From: Leadbetterella sp040829825 | Lineage (GTDB): Bacteria > Bacteroidota > Bacteroidia > Cytophagales > Spirosomataceae | NCBI RefSeq assembly: GCF_040829825.1 | Contig: NZ_JBFOLH010000001.1 | Strand: one strand, 5' to 3' | DNA: 64,000 nucleotides | In this document: one piece after another, positions 45,079 to 52,364 of the stretch | Layout of the letters: the number at the start of each line of letters is the position of its first letter | How positions within the stretch are numbered: the first letter of the stretch is position 1 | Made by a program: the position numbers and the translations under genes | The notes under the pieces: generated by a model | What the model saw: the letters and a program-made list of their open reading frames with translations, nothing else | Databases searched by the model: none | What the model was told of the DNA's origin: nothing

Positions 45079-45115
45079 TGTGTATAATGTTCTACACTGT
45101 GGGTAATCTGTACAC
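45079..45115. promoter_or_regulatory. Paired palindromic activator sites (UAS 2)
   Basis: TGTGTATAATGTTCTACAC (45079-45097) has inverted arms GTGTA / TACAC and is followed directly by TGTGGGTAATCTGTACAC (45098-45115). The first shares most positions with UAS 1. It lies ~100 bp from the csbD promoter candidate and ~200 bp from the KGG promoter, so it could serve both. Confidence 0.55.
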
Positions 45116-45316
45116 CATTTGGCCGGGTCAGCCCTTTTGTAAATGTATAATCTGAGAGGATAAGCCCGCTCCGAAAATGCTCCTACCGTATAGCCACCTG
45201 ATCCGGTAGTATCCTGTCCCTGGTGTTGCTCTGCTTCCGCACAATGAGGATAATAATACACAGGGTACCTTCTTTGTGTTGTTTTTAAATGTGTGATAAT
45301 AAGTAGTTTGTGTTTG

Positions 45317-45331
45317 TGGTACAATGTATGC
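45317..45331 (+). promoter_or_regulatory. Sigma-54 promoter candidate for the KGG gene
   Basis: TGGTACAATGTATGC has GG (45318-45319) and GC (45330-45331) at the exact 10-bp spacing, with the same TGGTACAAT start as the DUF4142 promoter. The ATG is 33 bp downstream. Confidence 0.68.
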
Positions 45332-45363
45332 CATTCTTTTGGCAAACTAAACAATTTTATACT

Positions 45364-45960
45364 ATGAAACGTAACACATCGCGCTCTTCCAGCGCCAGCC
45401 ACCAGGGGAACAGAGGTTCCGGTTCAAGAAGCACCCGACCCACAAGCCATCGCTATTCAGGCGATAACGATTACGATGAGGAAGATTATGATTCCGCTTA
45501 TGAGGAGGGGTACCAGCATGGTTACGAAGATGCCATGAATGAATTGTCGTACGATGAGGATTACGATGATGACGAGTACGACGAAGACTACGATGACGAG
45601 GATTACGATGATGAGGATTATGACGACGATGAGGATGACGATGATGACCGGCGTTCGGGCTCTTCCGGTCGGAGCAGCAGAAGCTCCGGCAGGTCTTCCC
45701 GGGGTGGTCGCTCCGGCAGAGCATCCGCTGGCCGGTCGCGGTCCTCGTCATCGGGACGGGGCTCATCGGGATCACAGCGGGGCGGAAGCTCTTCAGGAAG
45801 CAGGGGCGGTTCATCCCGCGGATCGGGTAGCTCTTCGGGTTCCGGAAACTCGCGCCGGGGCTTTGCCGCCATGTCCAAAGCACAGCGTACGCGCATAGCC
45901 CGCATGGGAGGTAAGGCGTCCGGAAGAGCCCGGAGTGGCTTCGGTGGCCGGAACCGTTAA
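45364..45960 (+). CDS. Disordered polyampholyte protein with C-terminal KGG-like stress motif
   Basis: 198 aa from ATG 45364. After a Ser/Arg-rich start, residues ~33-95 are dominated by Asp, Glu and Tyr in DYDDE-type repeats, and residues ~98-165 by Ser, Gly and Arg (SGRSSRS, RGGSSSGS). The end, FAAMSKAQRTRIARMGGKASG, resembles the KGG motif of plant- and bacterial stress-induced proteins. No fold is expected. The strong charge split suggests a desiccation or condensate-type role; that is speculation. Monocistronic start, with the DUF892 gene ~100 bp after. Confidence 0.7.
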   Translation: MKRNTSRSSSASHQGNRGSGSRSTRPTSHRYSGDNDYDEEDYDSAYEEGYQHGYEDAMNELSYDEDYDDDEYDEDYDDEDYDDEDYDDDEDDDDDRRSGSSGRSSRSSGRSSRGGRSGRASAGRSRSSSSGRGSSGSQRGGSSSGSRGGSSRGSGSSSGSGNSRRGFAAMSKAQRTRIARMGGKASGRARSGFGGRNR

Positions 45961-46062
45961 ACCGGCGAACTACAGCTGCCAGCCGGTTTTGGCCAGGCAT
46001 ATCCGATTAGTGCAGAAAGAACGGGCCGGCAGCTGTTTTCAAAACCTTTTAATTTAAATAGC

Positions 46063-46686
46063 ATGAAAAATTCAGATTCATTCTCTCCGCTTTCCCGGGA
46101 AATCCTGGAAAACAAATATAAGCCTCTTTTCCAGTTCTTTACAGACGGTATCAAAGACCTGTACTGGGCTGAAAAAGCCATTGAGACGGCTTTAGGCAAG
46201 AATAAACAGCTGGCTCGCACAGAAGAGCTTTCAGAAGCGCTGGAAGATCATGAAATGCAGACCCGAAAACACATTTCACGCCTGGAAAAAGTTTTCCAGG
46301 CCCTGAAGGTGGAGCCGGAAGCCAAAAAATGCGAAGCCATGGCCGGTATTCTCAAAGAAGCCGAAGAAATTGTTTCCAAAACTCCGGAAAAGTCCATGAC
46401 CCGCGACGCCGTGCTTATCATTGCAGCACAGAAAATAGAGCATTATGAAATCGCAAGCTACGGCGGACTCGTTCAGATAGCGCTTACTTTCAATATGGAC
46501 GCTATTGCCGATATCCTGGAAAAAACCCTGGATGAGGAAGAAGAAACAGACCTGCTCCTGACCGATATAGCAGAATCTCATATCAACCTCGAAGCAGCGG
46601 AAGAAGAAGACCAGGACGTTGCCGGCTTTAAAGAGACATCGGCCAGAAGCGCTAAAAGCGGTGAAAGCAGTAAAAAGACACTTTAA
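46063..46686 (+). CDS. YciE/YciF-family ferritin-like protein (DUF892)
   Basis: 207 aa. Four-helix bundle of the YciE type: FQFFTDGIKDLYWAEKAIETALGK, EALEDHEMQTRKHISRLEKVFQAL, IIAAQKIEHYEIASYGGLVQIA and TLDEEEETDLLLTDIAE, with Glu/His residues placed to bind a diiron site. The family is induced by osmotic and general stress; its reaction is unknown. It is in the KGG transcript by position. A terminator follows (46724-46754). Confidence 0.92.
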   Translation: MKNSDSFSPLSREILENKYKPLFQFFTDGIKDLYWAEKAIETALGKNKQLARTEELSEALEDHEMQTRKHISRLEKVFQALKVEPEAKKCEAMAGILKEAEEIVSKTPEKSMTRDAVLIIAAQKIEHYEIASYGGLVQIALTFNMDAIADILEKTLDEEEETDLLLTDIAESHINLEAAEEEDQDVAGFKETSARSAKSGESSKKTL

Positions 46687-46723
46687 CTCACATCTTTTCT
46701 TTTCCGAACGGGTTTTAATAAGT

Positions 46724-46754
46724 AATAAGAGGGTCGGCCGATTGCCCTCTTATT
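46724..46754 (+). terminator. Terminator after the DUF892 gene
   Basis: Perfect 10-bp stem AATAAGAGGG / CCCTCTTATT with an 11-nt loop. Confidence 0.8.
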
Positions 46755-46793
46755 CTTGCTCAACCCGGAACATAACTGCATTGGGGGTAACAC

Positions 46794-46812
46794 TGTGGAA
46801 ATTTTTACACAC
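46794..46812. promoter_or_regulatory. Palindromic activator-site candidate (UAS 3)
   Basis: TGTGGAAATTTTTACACAC; 7 of 9 paired positions of its 18-bp core are complementary. It resembles UAS 1 (14 of 19 positions) and lies ~120 bp upstream of the sigma-54 element before the 58-aa membrane-protein gene. Confidence 0.5.
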
Positions 46813-46931
46813 ATGATTCTCCGGTGTTGATTATTTTACTCACCCGGTAACTTTTATCCGGGGCATTTGTTTTGCATATTTTGCTGACTATGAGTATATT
46901 GTTGGTAATGGAGGAAGGCCGGAGGTAAATA

Positions 46932-46946
46932 TGGTACTGTAATTGC
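46932..46946 (+). promoter_or_regulatory. Sigma-54 promoter candidate for the Lmo0937-type gene
   Basis: TGGTACTGTAATTGC, the best match in the window to TGGCACGnnnnTTGC, with the 10-bp GG-GC spacing. The ATG is 50 bp downstream. Confidence 0.75.
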
Positions 46947-46995
46947 CCGGGCTTTAATTCAACTACGACTATTCATTAAACTAAATACTATAGCT

Positions 46996-47172
46996 ATGAG
47001 AAACCTATTGTGGTTAATTGCGGTGATTTGCATCCTCGTATGGATTTTGGGCATGCTTGGCCTGGGAGCGGGCATGGCCCTCGGAAACTTAATTCATATA
47101 CTTCTGGTAATTGCGCTGATAGTGGTGCTTTACAACATTATTTCAGGCCGGAGGCCGGGAGACGGCTTATAA
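46996..47172 (+). CDS. Lmo0937-like small membrane protein
   Basis: 58 aa: MRNLLWLIAVICILVWILGM, a glycine-rich turn, then NLIHILLVIALIVVLYNIIS and a short polar end. Two helices, matching the small Lmo0937-type membrane protein found with stress genes in many bacteria. Function unknown. It has its own sigma-54-type promoter. Confidence 0.8.
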   Translation: MRNLLWLIAVICILVWILGMLGLGAGMALGNLIHILLVIALIVVLYNIISGRRPGDGL

Positions 47173-47379
47173 GTCCGTCTCCCGCCACCCTCTGTCCGCA
47201 GGATAATTTAAGCTGGCAGCAAAGGAAAATAAAAGCCGGGAATCCACGTTATATCTATAGCCGTTTTTTCACCCGGAAAAAAGGGCGTTAACAACGAACA
47301 GCACATTTGTTTGCTTTACATCAGGCCTTGAAAAATATAAGGTATTTCTTTATTGATTACCAACTATTTAACCACAGAT

Positions 47380-48765
47380 ATGAATAAAATCTTATTTCTT
47401 AGCCATGATCCTCTCTTAAATGAAATGTTTGCTTCCGGTGCAAGGGAGCTTTCCTGCCAGCTCATTGTGGAACCGGATCTCATTAAGGGAATTGAAATCA
47501 TTCGCGGGGGCCACTGCAATGCCGTCCTGGCCTGTGTCCCGTTAATGACAGAACGCTGTCCCAGGCGGATTTTAAAGAGCATACACGAGGTAAATCCTTA
47601 CATTCCGGTATTTTTTATCCTGAATGACCTTGATTTAGCGCTTGCTATTTCGCTTACCAAGCTGGGCGTGGAATACTGCTATACCCGGCCTTTTGCTGTA
47701 GAAATGGTCCTTGAAAATATCCTGAAAACGCTGACCGTACGCACTCCGGCCCTGATTGTCCGCAAAAAAGGTCCGGGTTCCAGGTACTTTGAGGCGTTCA
47801 GCGAAGCGGCTATCCAGCTGTATACCCAGATCGATACCGTGGCCGATACCAACTTTAAAGTGATCATTTACGGGGAAACCGGTACAGGAAAAGAATCTGT
47901 GGCCCGGCGCCTCTGCAAAGGTGTTTTTAAAGACCGGCCTTTTGTGGCCGTAGATTGCGGGTGCTTAAGCAGGGAGCTGGCAGCCAGTGAATTATTCGGC
48001 CATAAGAAAGGGAGCTTCAGCGGTGCATTTGAAGATAAGACCGGCGCATTTGAGGCAGCGCATAACGGGACGATTTTCCTGGACGAAATCGGCAACCTTG
48101 ACTATTCGGTTCAGATCCTGTTGCTGCGGGCCATTGAAGAAAAAAAGATAAAGAAAATAGGCTGCAATACGGAGATCGATATTAACGTACGGATCATCGT
48201 GGCTTCCAACGAACGGCTTTCCGAAGCGGTGGAAAGCGGCCGGTTCAGGGAAGATCTCTATTACCGCCTGAATGAATTCGAGATCAATATCCCGCCGTTA
48301 CGGGAGCGGATGGAAGACCTGGAACCTTTCATTAATTTCTTCATCCAGGAAACCAACGATGATTTAAACAAGGAGATCAGGGGCGTAAGCCCGGCTTTGC
48401 TGAAAAAATTTATGGCATACTCCTGGCCGGGAAATCTCCGCGAGCTGAAGAATGTGATCCGCCGGGGTTGCCTGATGGCTGGCCGGGAGATCACCCCCGA
48501 CTGCATGGCAGAAGATTTCATGGAGAAATTGAACGCCGAATACAAAAGCCGGGAATTCCAGGATAAGCTTCCTGAAAACGCTCCGGATAGCGGGCTTAAA
48601 TACAAGAGCGTGGTGGCTGAATACGAAGAAATCCTGAAAGTGCTGGAAGAAGAAAAATACAATAAAAGCCGGGCCGCCCAACGACTGAACATTAACCGCA
48701 AAACCCTCTACAACAAGATCAGCACCTACAATAAGCTCATACAAAGCCAATGTAGTTATTCCTGA
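47380..48765 (+). CDS. Sigma-54-dependent transcriptional activator with degenerate receiver
   Basis: 461 aa from ATG 47380. The N-terminal ~120 residues have the receiver fold (KILFLSHDPLLNEMFASGA), but where a response regulator has its phospho-Asp (around residue 52) this has NAVLACVP, so it cannot be phosphorylated there. The AAA+ domain follows: GETGTGKES, LFGHKKGSFSGAFEDKTGAFEAA (GSFSGA in place of GAFTGA), FLDEIGNLD, and a Fis-type HTH at the end (YNKSRAAQRLNINRKTLYNKI). It requires RpoN. It is placed at the end of the stress island whose promoters carry sigma-54 elements. Confidence 0.9.
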   Translation: MNKILFLSHDPLLNEMFASGARELSCQLIVEPDLIKGIEIIRGGHCNAVLACVPLMTERCPRRILKSIHEVNPYIPVFFILNDLDLALAISLTKLGVEYCYTRPFAVEMVLENILKTLTVRTPALIVRKKGPGSRYFEAFSEAAIQLYTQIDTVADTNFKVIIYGETGTGKESVARRLCKGVFKDRPFVAVDCGCLSRELAASELFGHKKGSFSGAFEDKTGAFEAAHNGTIFLDEIGNLDYSVQILLLRAIEEKKIKKIGCNTEIDINVRIIVASNERLSEAVESGRFREDLYYRLNEFEINIPPLRERMEDLEPFINFFIQETNDDLNKEIRGVSPALLKKFMAYSWPGNLRELKNVIRRGCLMAGREITPDCMAEDFMEKLNAEYKSREFQDKLPENAPDSGLKYKSVVAEYEEILKVLEEEKYNKSRAAQRLNINRKTLYNKISTYNKLIQSQCSYS

Positions 48766-48841
48766 GAAACGATAATCCGGACAAAAAGAGCGAACTTTGC
48801 AAATCACCTTATCCGCAATCCGGATCATAAATTTCAAAGAT

Positions 48842-49174
48842 ATGGAACCCATTACCTGGGACGATTTCGCTAAAATAGACATCCGCACCGGCACCATAAT
48901 AGCCGCGGAAGTTTTCGCTGAGGCCCGTAAGCCGGCCTATAAGATCCGGGTAGATTTCGGAGAAGCGGGCATCCGTACCACCTCGGCACAGGTGACCCGT
49001 TTATATCGCCCGGAAGAGATTATCGGGAAACAGGTGGTGGGTGTGCTGAACTTTCCACCCAAGCGGATAGCCGGCCTGAATAGCGAGTTTCTCCTGCTGG
49101 GTGCCGTAAATGAAGAGGAAGTGACACTGCTTACTGCCGATAAGCCGGTGAAAAATGGCCTGAAAATAGGGTAG
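48842..49174 (+). CDS. csaA: CsaA-type tRNA-binding/chaperone protein
   Basis: 110 aa from ATG 48842; the open frame starts earlier at 48797, but the CsaA start MEPITWDDFAKIDIRTGTII is standard. OB-fold domain with VDFGEAGIRTTSAQVTRLYRPEEIIGKQVVGVLNFPPKRIAGLNSEFL. It binds tRNA and has chaperone and export-related activity in Bacillus; the role here is assumed by family. Divergent or monocistronic; it is convergent with the TPR kinase. Confidence 0.93.
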   Translation: MEPITWDDFAKIDIRTGTIIAAEVFAEARKPAYKIRVDFGEAGIRTTSAQVTRLYRPEEIIGKQVVGVLNFPPKRIAGLNSEFLLLGAVNEEEVTLLTADKPVKNGLKIG

Positions 49175-49184
49175 CAGCACCTGA

Positions 49185-51200
49185 TCACGGCACAAAGTAC
49201 CCGGCTTTCTTAAACAGGAGCTTTACCGAGGTGCCCCGGTTCAACACGCTGGTAACCTCTACCTTTCCCTGCAGCTTGTCCATCAGGTCTTTGCAAAGCA
49301 TCAGGCCCACACCCGAGCCTTTCTCTCCTTCGGTGCCTTCCGAGCTGGTCTGGGCATTAACAAACAGCGACTTTAAGGTTTCGGGTTCCATACCTTTACC
49401 TGAATCCTGTACCACTATACCGCTGTAATCGCCTTCTTCCACGCTGTACAGGCGAATCCTGCCGTTGGTAAGCGTGAATTTGGTGGCATTGTTCAGCACA
49501 TTCCGCAAAATGATCATCAGGTAGCTCTCGTTGGCATCCACCAGGGAGTCGCTTACTTCATTGCTGATCCGGATGTTTTTTTGCTGAATATAGGGCAGGC
49601 TCAGATCCAGCGCCGTATTGACGGTTTCCCGTATATTCATGGGCTTAACGTCTGTTTTCTTGAACTTCAGCTGGGAGGCAGACCAGGTAAGGATATTGTC
49701 GAGCGTATTATAAATGGCTTTGGCTTTCAGGTTCACATTTTTAAAATACGGATTCAGCGCATTGTCTTTGTTCTTCCATTCATTCACATCCAGGATAGTG
49801 ATCAGCTCGGCCACCGGGCTCCGCAGCTCGTGGCTTAACAGCGAAAAAAGCTTATCCTTGATAAGATTCGACTCCCTGAGGCTCTCGCTCTGCCGGGACA
49901 TCGCCTCATTCTGTTCAAGGATCTTCTGGTTGCGCACCGTAAGCTTCCTGAATAAGGCATACACCACCAGGCTGAAAACGATCAGCACCAGCACCAGGCT
50001 CAGCAGCAATATGTTTTGCCTTTTTTCCTTTTCCAGCAGCTGCCGTTGCATCGCATTTTCCCGGTTGACCGACTCAAATTTATTCTCCAGCGATTCGAGG
50101 TTCTTCAGGCTGGTCACTAACAGGTAGTTGATCTCGTTTTTCATATGCGAAAGGCTGTCTTCTATCCTGTAAAGCTCTTTCCAGGTGTTCAGTGCCTCCT
50201 TCTGCAGGCCTTTTCGCTCCTGCAGAGCAGCCTGGGTTTTGAGTATAATGAGGTATTCAATATAGTTAAATAAGAGAGAAATGTTTGTATTGGCTTTCCG
50301 GTTCATCCTTTCTGCCTTCTCATACTGTCCGTTTTTCAGGTAAGCAGCTGCCAGGTTGGCATAATAGGCATTTTCCGGGTAACCACTGTCTTCCAGGTTA
50401 CCCTCGAGAAATTCCTCCAGGATGGTCACGGCCCGCCGGGGATTCCCCGAGTCCATGTAGGTGCCGGCAATACTCACCAGGAAATGAATCTCGCTTCCAT
50501 TAAGGCGCTGCTTGTCTTTTAAGACCAGGCCTCTGAATTCGCGGTACAATTTTTCTGCGCTTTCATTTTCCTTTTCCCGGATAGCGCTTTTAAGCCGGTT
50601 CTGCACCCGGAAGGCGTTAAGCAGCGTACTGTCTTCCAGGTATCCATAGGCTTTTTCGGCATAATAATCCGTGATCAGCAGGTTATTGGTATAACCGGTA
50701 ACGTTGGCCAGCAGGAGGTAATTGGAGTGCAGCGCCATATTCAGCCGGTGCTTACGGGCAAATTGCAGGTTTTCTGACAGCTGCTCAATAGACGGTTTGA
50801 CATCGCCCCGGTCAAAAAAGATCATGGCACGCGTATAGCCGCTGCGGGAAATCCCTGTGACATAATTCAGCTTTATGGCCTCTCTGTAAGCCTGGGAAGC
50901 GTAAAAAATAGCCGAATCAAGCTGCCCGATGAGCTTATAGCCATAAGCCATGTTGGTGGTAAAATCAGGAATGAACGTAGGGATATGATACGCTTTGGCC
51001 AGCCGGATGCCTATACGGCATTGGGAAACCAGGCTGTCTATTTTCAACTCCCGCGGATTGTACATCATCTCAACGGTGGTCTGGTATATAGCAGCCACCT
51101 TCAATGAATCAGCCGGCGAAAACGCACGGGCGGCAACCGGGCTCAACCCGGTAAGAACAAAACAAAAAGAGCAAAGAACCTTATATGCAAAATGCGGCAT
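49185..51200 (-). CDS. TPR-repeat sensor histidine kinase (HisKA type)
   Basis: 671 aa. Signal peptide (MPHFAYKVLCSFCFVLTGLSPVAARA), about eight TPR-like repeats (~40-390), one membrane helix (~400-420, ILLLSLVLVLIVFSLVVYAL), a coiled coil, H-box SLLSHELRSPVAELITILD and an ATPase domain with NVLNNATKFT, VQDSGKGMEP and GSGVGLMLCKDLMDKLQG. No response regulator is adjacent. The domain layout resembles the kinase at 1595 but with a classical H-box. Signal unknown. Confidence 0.9.
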   Translation of the reverse strand: MPHFAYKVLCSFCFVLTGLSPVAARAFSPADSLKVAAIYQTTVEMMYNPRELKIDSLVSQCRIGIRLAKAYHIPTFIPDFTTNMAYGYKLIGQLDSAIFYASQAYREAIKLNYVTGISRSGYTRAMIFFDRGDVKPSIEQLSENLQFARKHRLNMALHSNYLLLANVTGYTNNLLITDYYAEKAYGYLEDSTLLNAFRVQNRLKSAIREKENESAEKLYREFRGLVLKDKQRLNGSEIHFLVSIAGTYMDSGNPRRAVTILEEFLEGNLEDSGYPENAYYANLAAAYLKNGQYEKAERMNRKANTNISLLFNYIEYLIILKTQAALQERKGLQKEALNTWKELYRIEDSLSHMKNEINYLLVTSLKNLESLENKFESVNRENAMQRQLLEKEKRQNILLLSLVLVLIVFSLVVYALFRKLTVRNQKILEQNEAMSRQSESLRESNLIKDKLFSLLSHELRSPVAELITILDVNEWKNKDNALNPYFKNVNLKAKAIYNTLDNILTWSASQLKFKKTDVKPMNIRETVNTALDLSLPYIQQKNIRISNEVSDSLVDANESYLMIILRNVLNNATKFTLTNGRIRLYSVEEGDYSGIVVQDSGKGMEPETLKSLFVNAQTSSEGTEGEKGSGVGLMLCKDLMDKLQGKVEVTSVLNRGTSVKLLFKKAGYFVP

Positions 51201-51515
51201 ATCTATCTTATATATACATTTTTAAAGTATAGCCATTCCGGGGTTCGGACCCGGGCAGGATCAGACTTTATAATTTGGGGAAAGCGGGGTTATGAGGTTG
51301 GGTTGATCGGGTTAATGACTTCCAAAAATACGGGTTATTTTGCATAATACGGTATACTCCTCTAAAAATAACGGCGTACGGCAGGGTTTCCTGCCGGTCC
51401 GGGATAATTTATATGCCGGGAAATGATGGGGTTAAGCCGAAGAATTTTTAATATTGTTGGTTACTATTCGGGAAAGCCCCGTCTAAACAAAGTATTTAAA
51501 CTTATTAAACAAAAA
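51201..51515. other. Non-coding region upstream of the DUF937 gene
   Basis: A ~315-bp gap between the divergent kinase and DUF937 genes. It has a compact hairpin CGGCAGG-gttt-CCTGCCG (51379-51396) without a T run; nothing else is recognisable. Confidence 0.4.
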
Positions 51516-52175
51516 ATGAACATTTCAGATTTAATTACCGGAAGTATCGGATCTACGGTTACCTCGTCTATAGCCAGGATGCTGAATATCGATGAAAGCA
51601 AAGCCAAGTGGGTGGTTTCGGCTGCTGTGCCCCTGATGATCGCGGCATTGAACTATAACGCAAAAAATAAAGATCAGGCCAGCAATATTGACAATGCCCT
51701 TAGTCAGCACTCGGGTGGAATTCTGGGCAACCTTTCCGGGCTCCTGTCCGGCGGCGCTTCAGAAGACGGAAGCAAGATCATCGGCCATATTTTCGGCAAC
51801 AACACCAATTATGTTACCGATAACCTGTCGCAAAAATCCGGTCTTTCTGCCGGGCAGGTGGGTAGCGTACTGGCTGTTCTTGCACCCGTGGTTATGGGCT
51901 ACCTCGGACAGCAGAAGCAGTCGCAGTCTTCTTCTGCCACTGACCTCCTGGGCAGCCTGCTGGGCGGCGGCGGACAGCAAAGCGCCGGCGGCGGACTTCT
52001 GGGCGGACTGCTCGGCAGTGTGCTGGGTGGCGGTAGCCGTCAGCAGGCAGCTCCTGCCGGTGGCGATGCTATGGGTGCCCTGGTTAACCTGGCCGGTGAT
52101 TTCTTTAACAAAGGAAACAACTCGTCGCAGGCCGGTAACGTGCTCGACAACCTGGCCGGGCTTTTCGGAAGATAA
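51516..52175 (+). CDS. YidB/DUF937-family protein
   Basis: 219 aa from ATG 51516. The DUF937 domain (~1-135) has IGSTVTSSIARMLNIDESKAKWVVSAAVPLMIAALNYNAKN, SKIIGHIFGNN and LSAGQVGSVLAVLAPVVMGYL. The rest is Gly-, Gln- and Ser-rich (SLLGGGGQQ, GSVLGGGSRQQ) with short hydrophobic pieces. An earlier in-frame ATG at 51423 gives an atypical N-terminus. Family function unknown. A clear terminator follows. Confidence 0.85.
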   Translation: MNISDLITGSIGSTVTSSIARMLNIDESKAKWVVSAAVPLMIAALNYNAKNKDQASNIDNALSQHSGGILGNLSGLLSGGASEDGSKIIGHIFGNNTNYVTDNLSQKSGLSAGQVGSVLAVLAPVVMGYLGQQKQSQSSSATDLLGSLLGGGGQQSAGGGLLGGLLGSVLGGGSRQQAAPAGGDAMGALVNLAGDFFNKGNNSSQAGNVLDNLAGLFGR

Positions 52176-52197
52176 GAAGATGCAGTTTCATGAAGAG

Positions 52198-52225
52198 GCC
52201 CCGGGTAAAAACCCGGGGCTTTTTA
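52198..52225 (+). terminator. Terminator after the DUF937 gene
   Basis: GCCCCGGGT (52198-52206), 4-nt loop, ACCCGGGGC (52211-52219), TTTTT. Confidence 0.9.
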
Positions 52226-52364
52226 AATTATACAGCAGAATCCAAAAAATCCGTATTCTCCGGCACTAACTATCCGGCACCAGCCACCCCGAGCTGGATT
52301 TCCCGCACATTTCCCCACCTTTATTCGTTATTAATGAAAAGCATTGGTTTTGACTAAAAGATGT

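Larger units (their letters stand above)
44982..45363. other. Divergent regulatory region of the csbD and KGG genes
   Basis: About 380 bp, AT-rich, with no reading frame. It holds the paired palindrome 45079-45115 and the sigma-54 element 45317-45331; the part from 45120 to 45310 shows nothing I can assign. Confidence 0.5.

Noticed and set aside
45961..46062. A GG-N10-GC pair in the gap before the DUF892 gene.
   Set aside because: The flanking bases do not fit (no TT before GC), and the gene is probably read from the KGG promoter.
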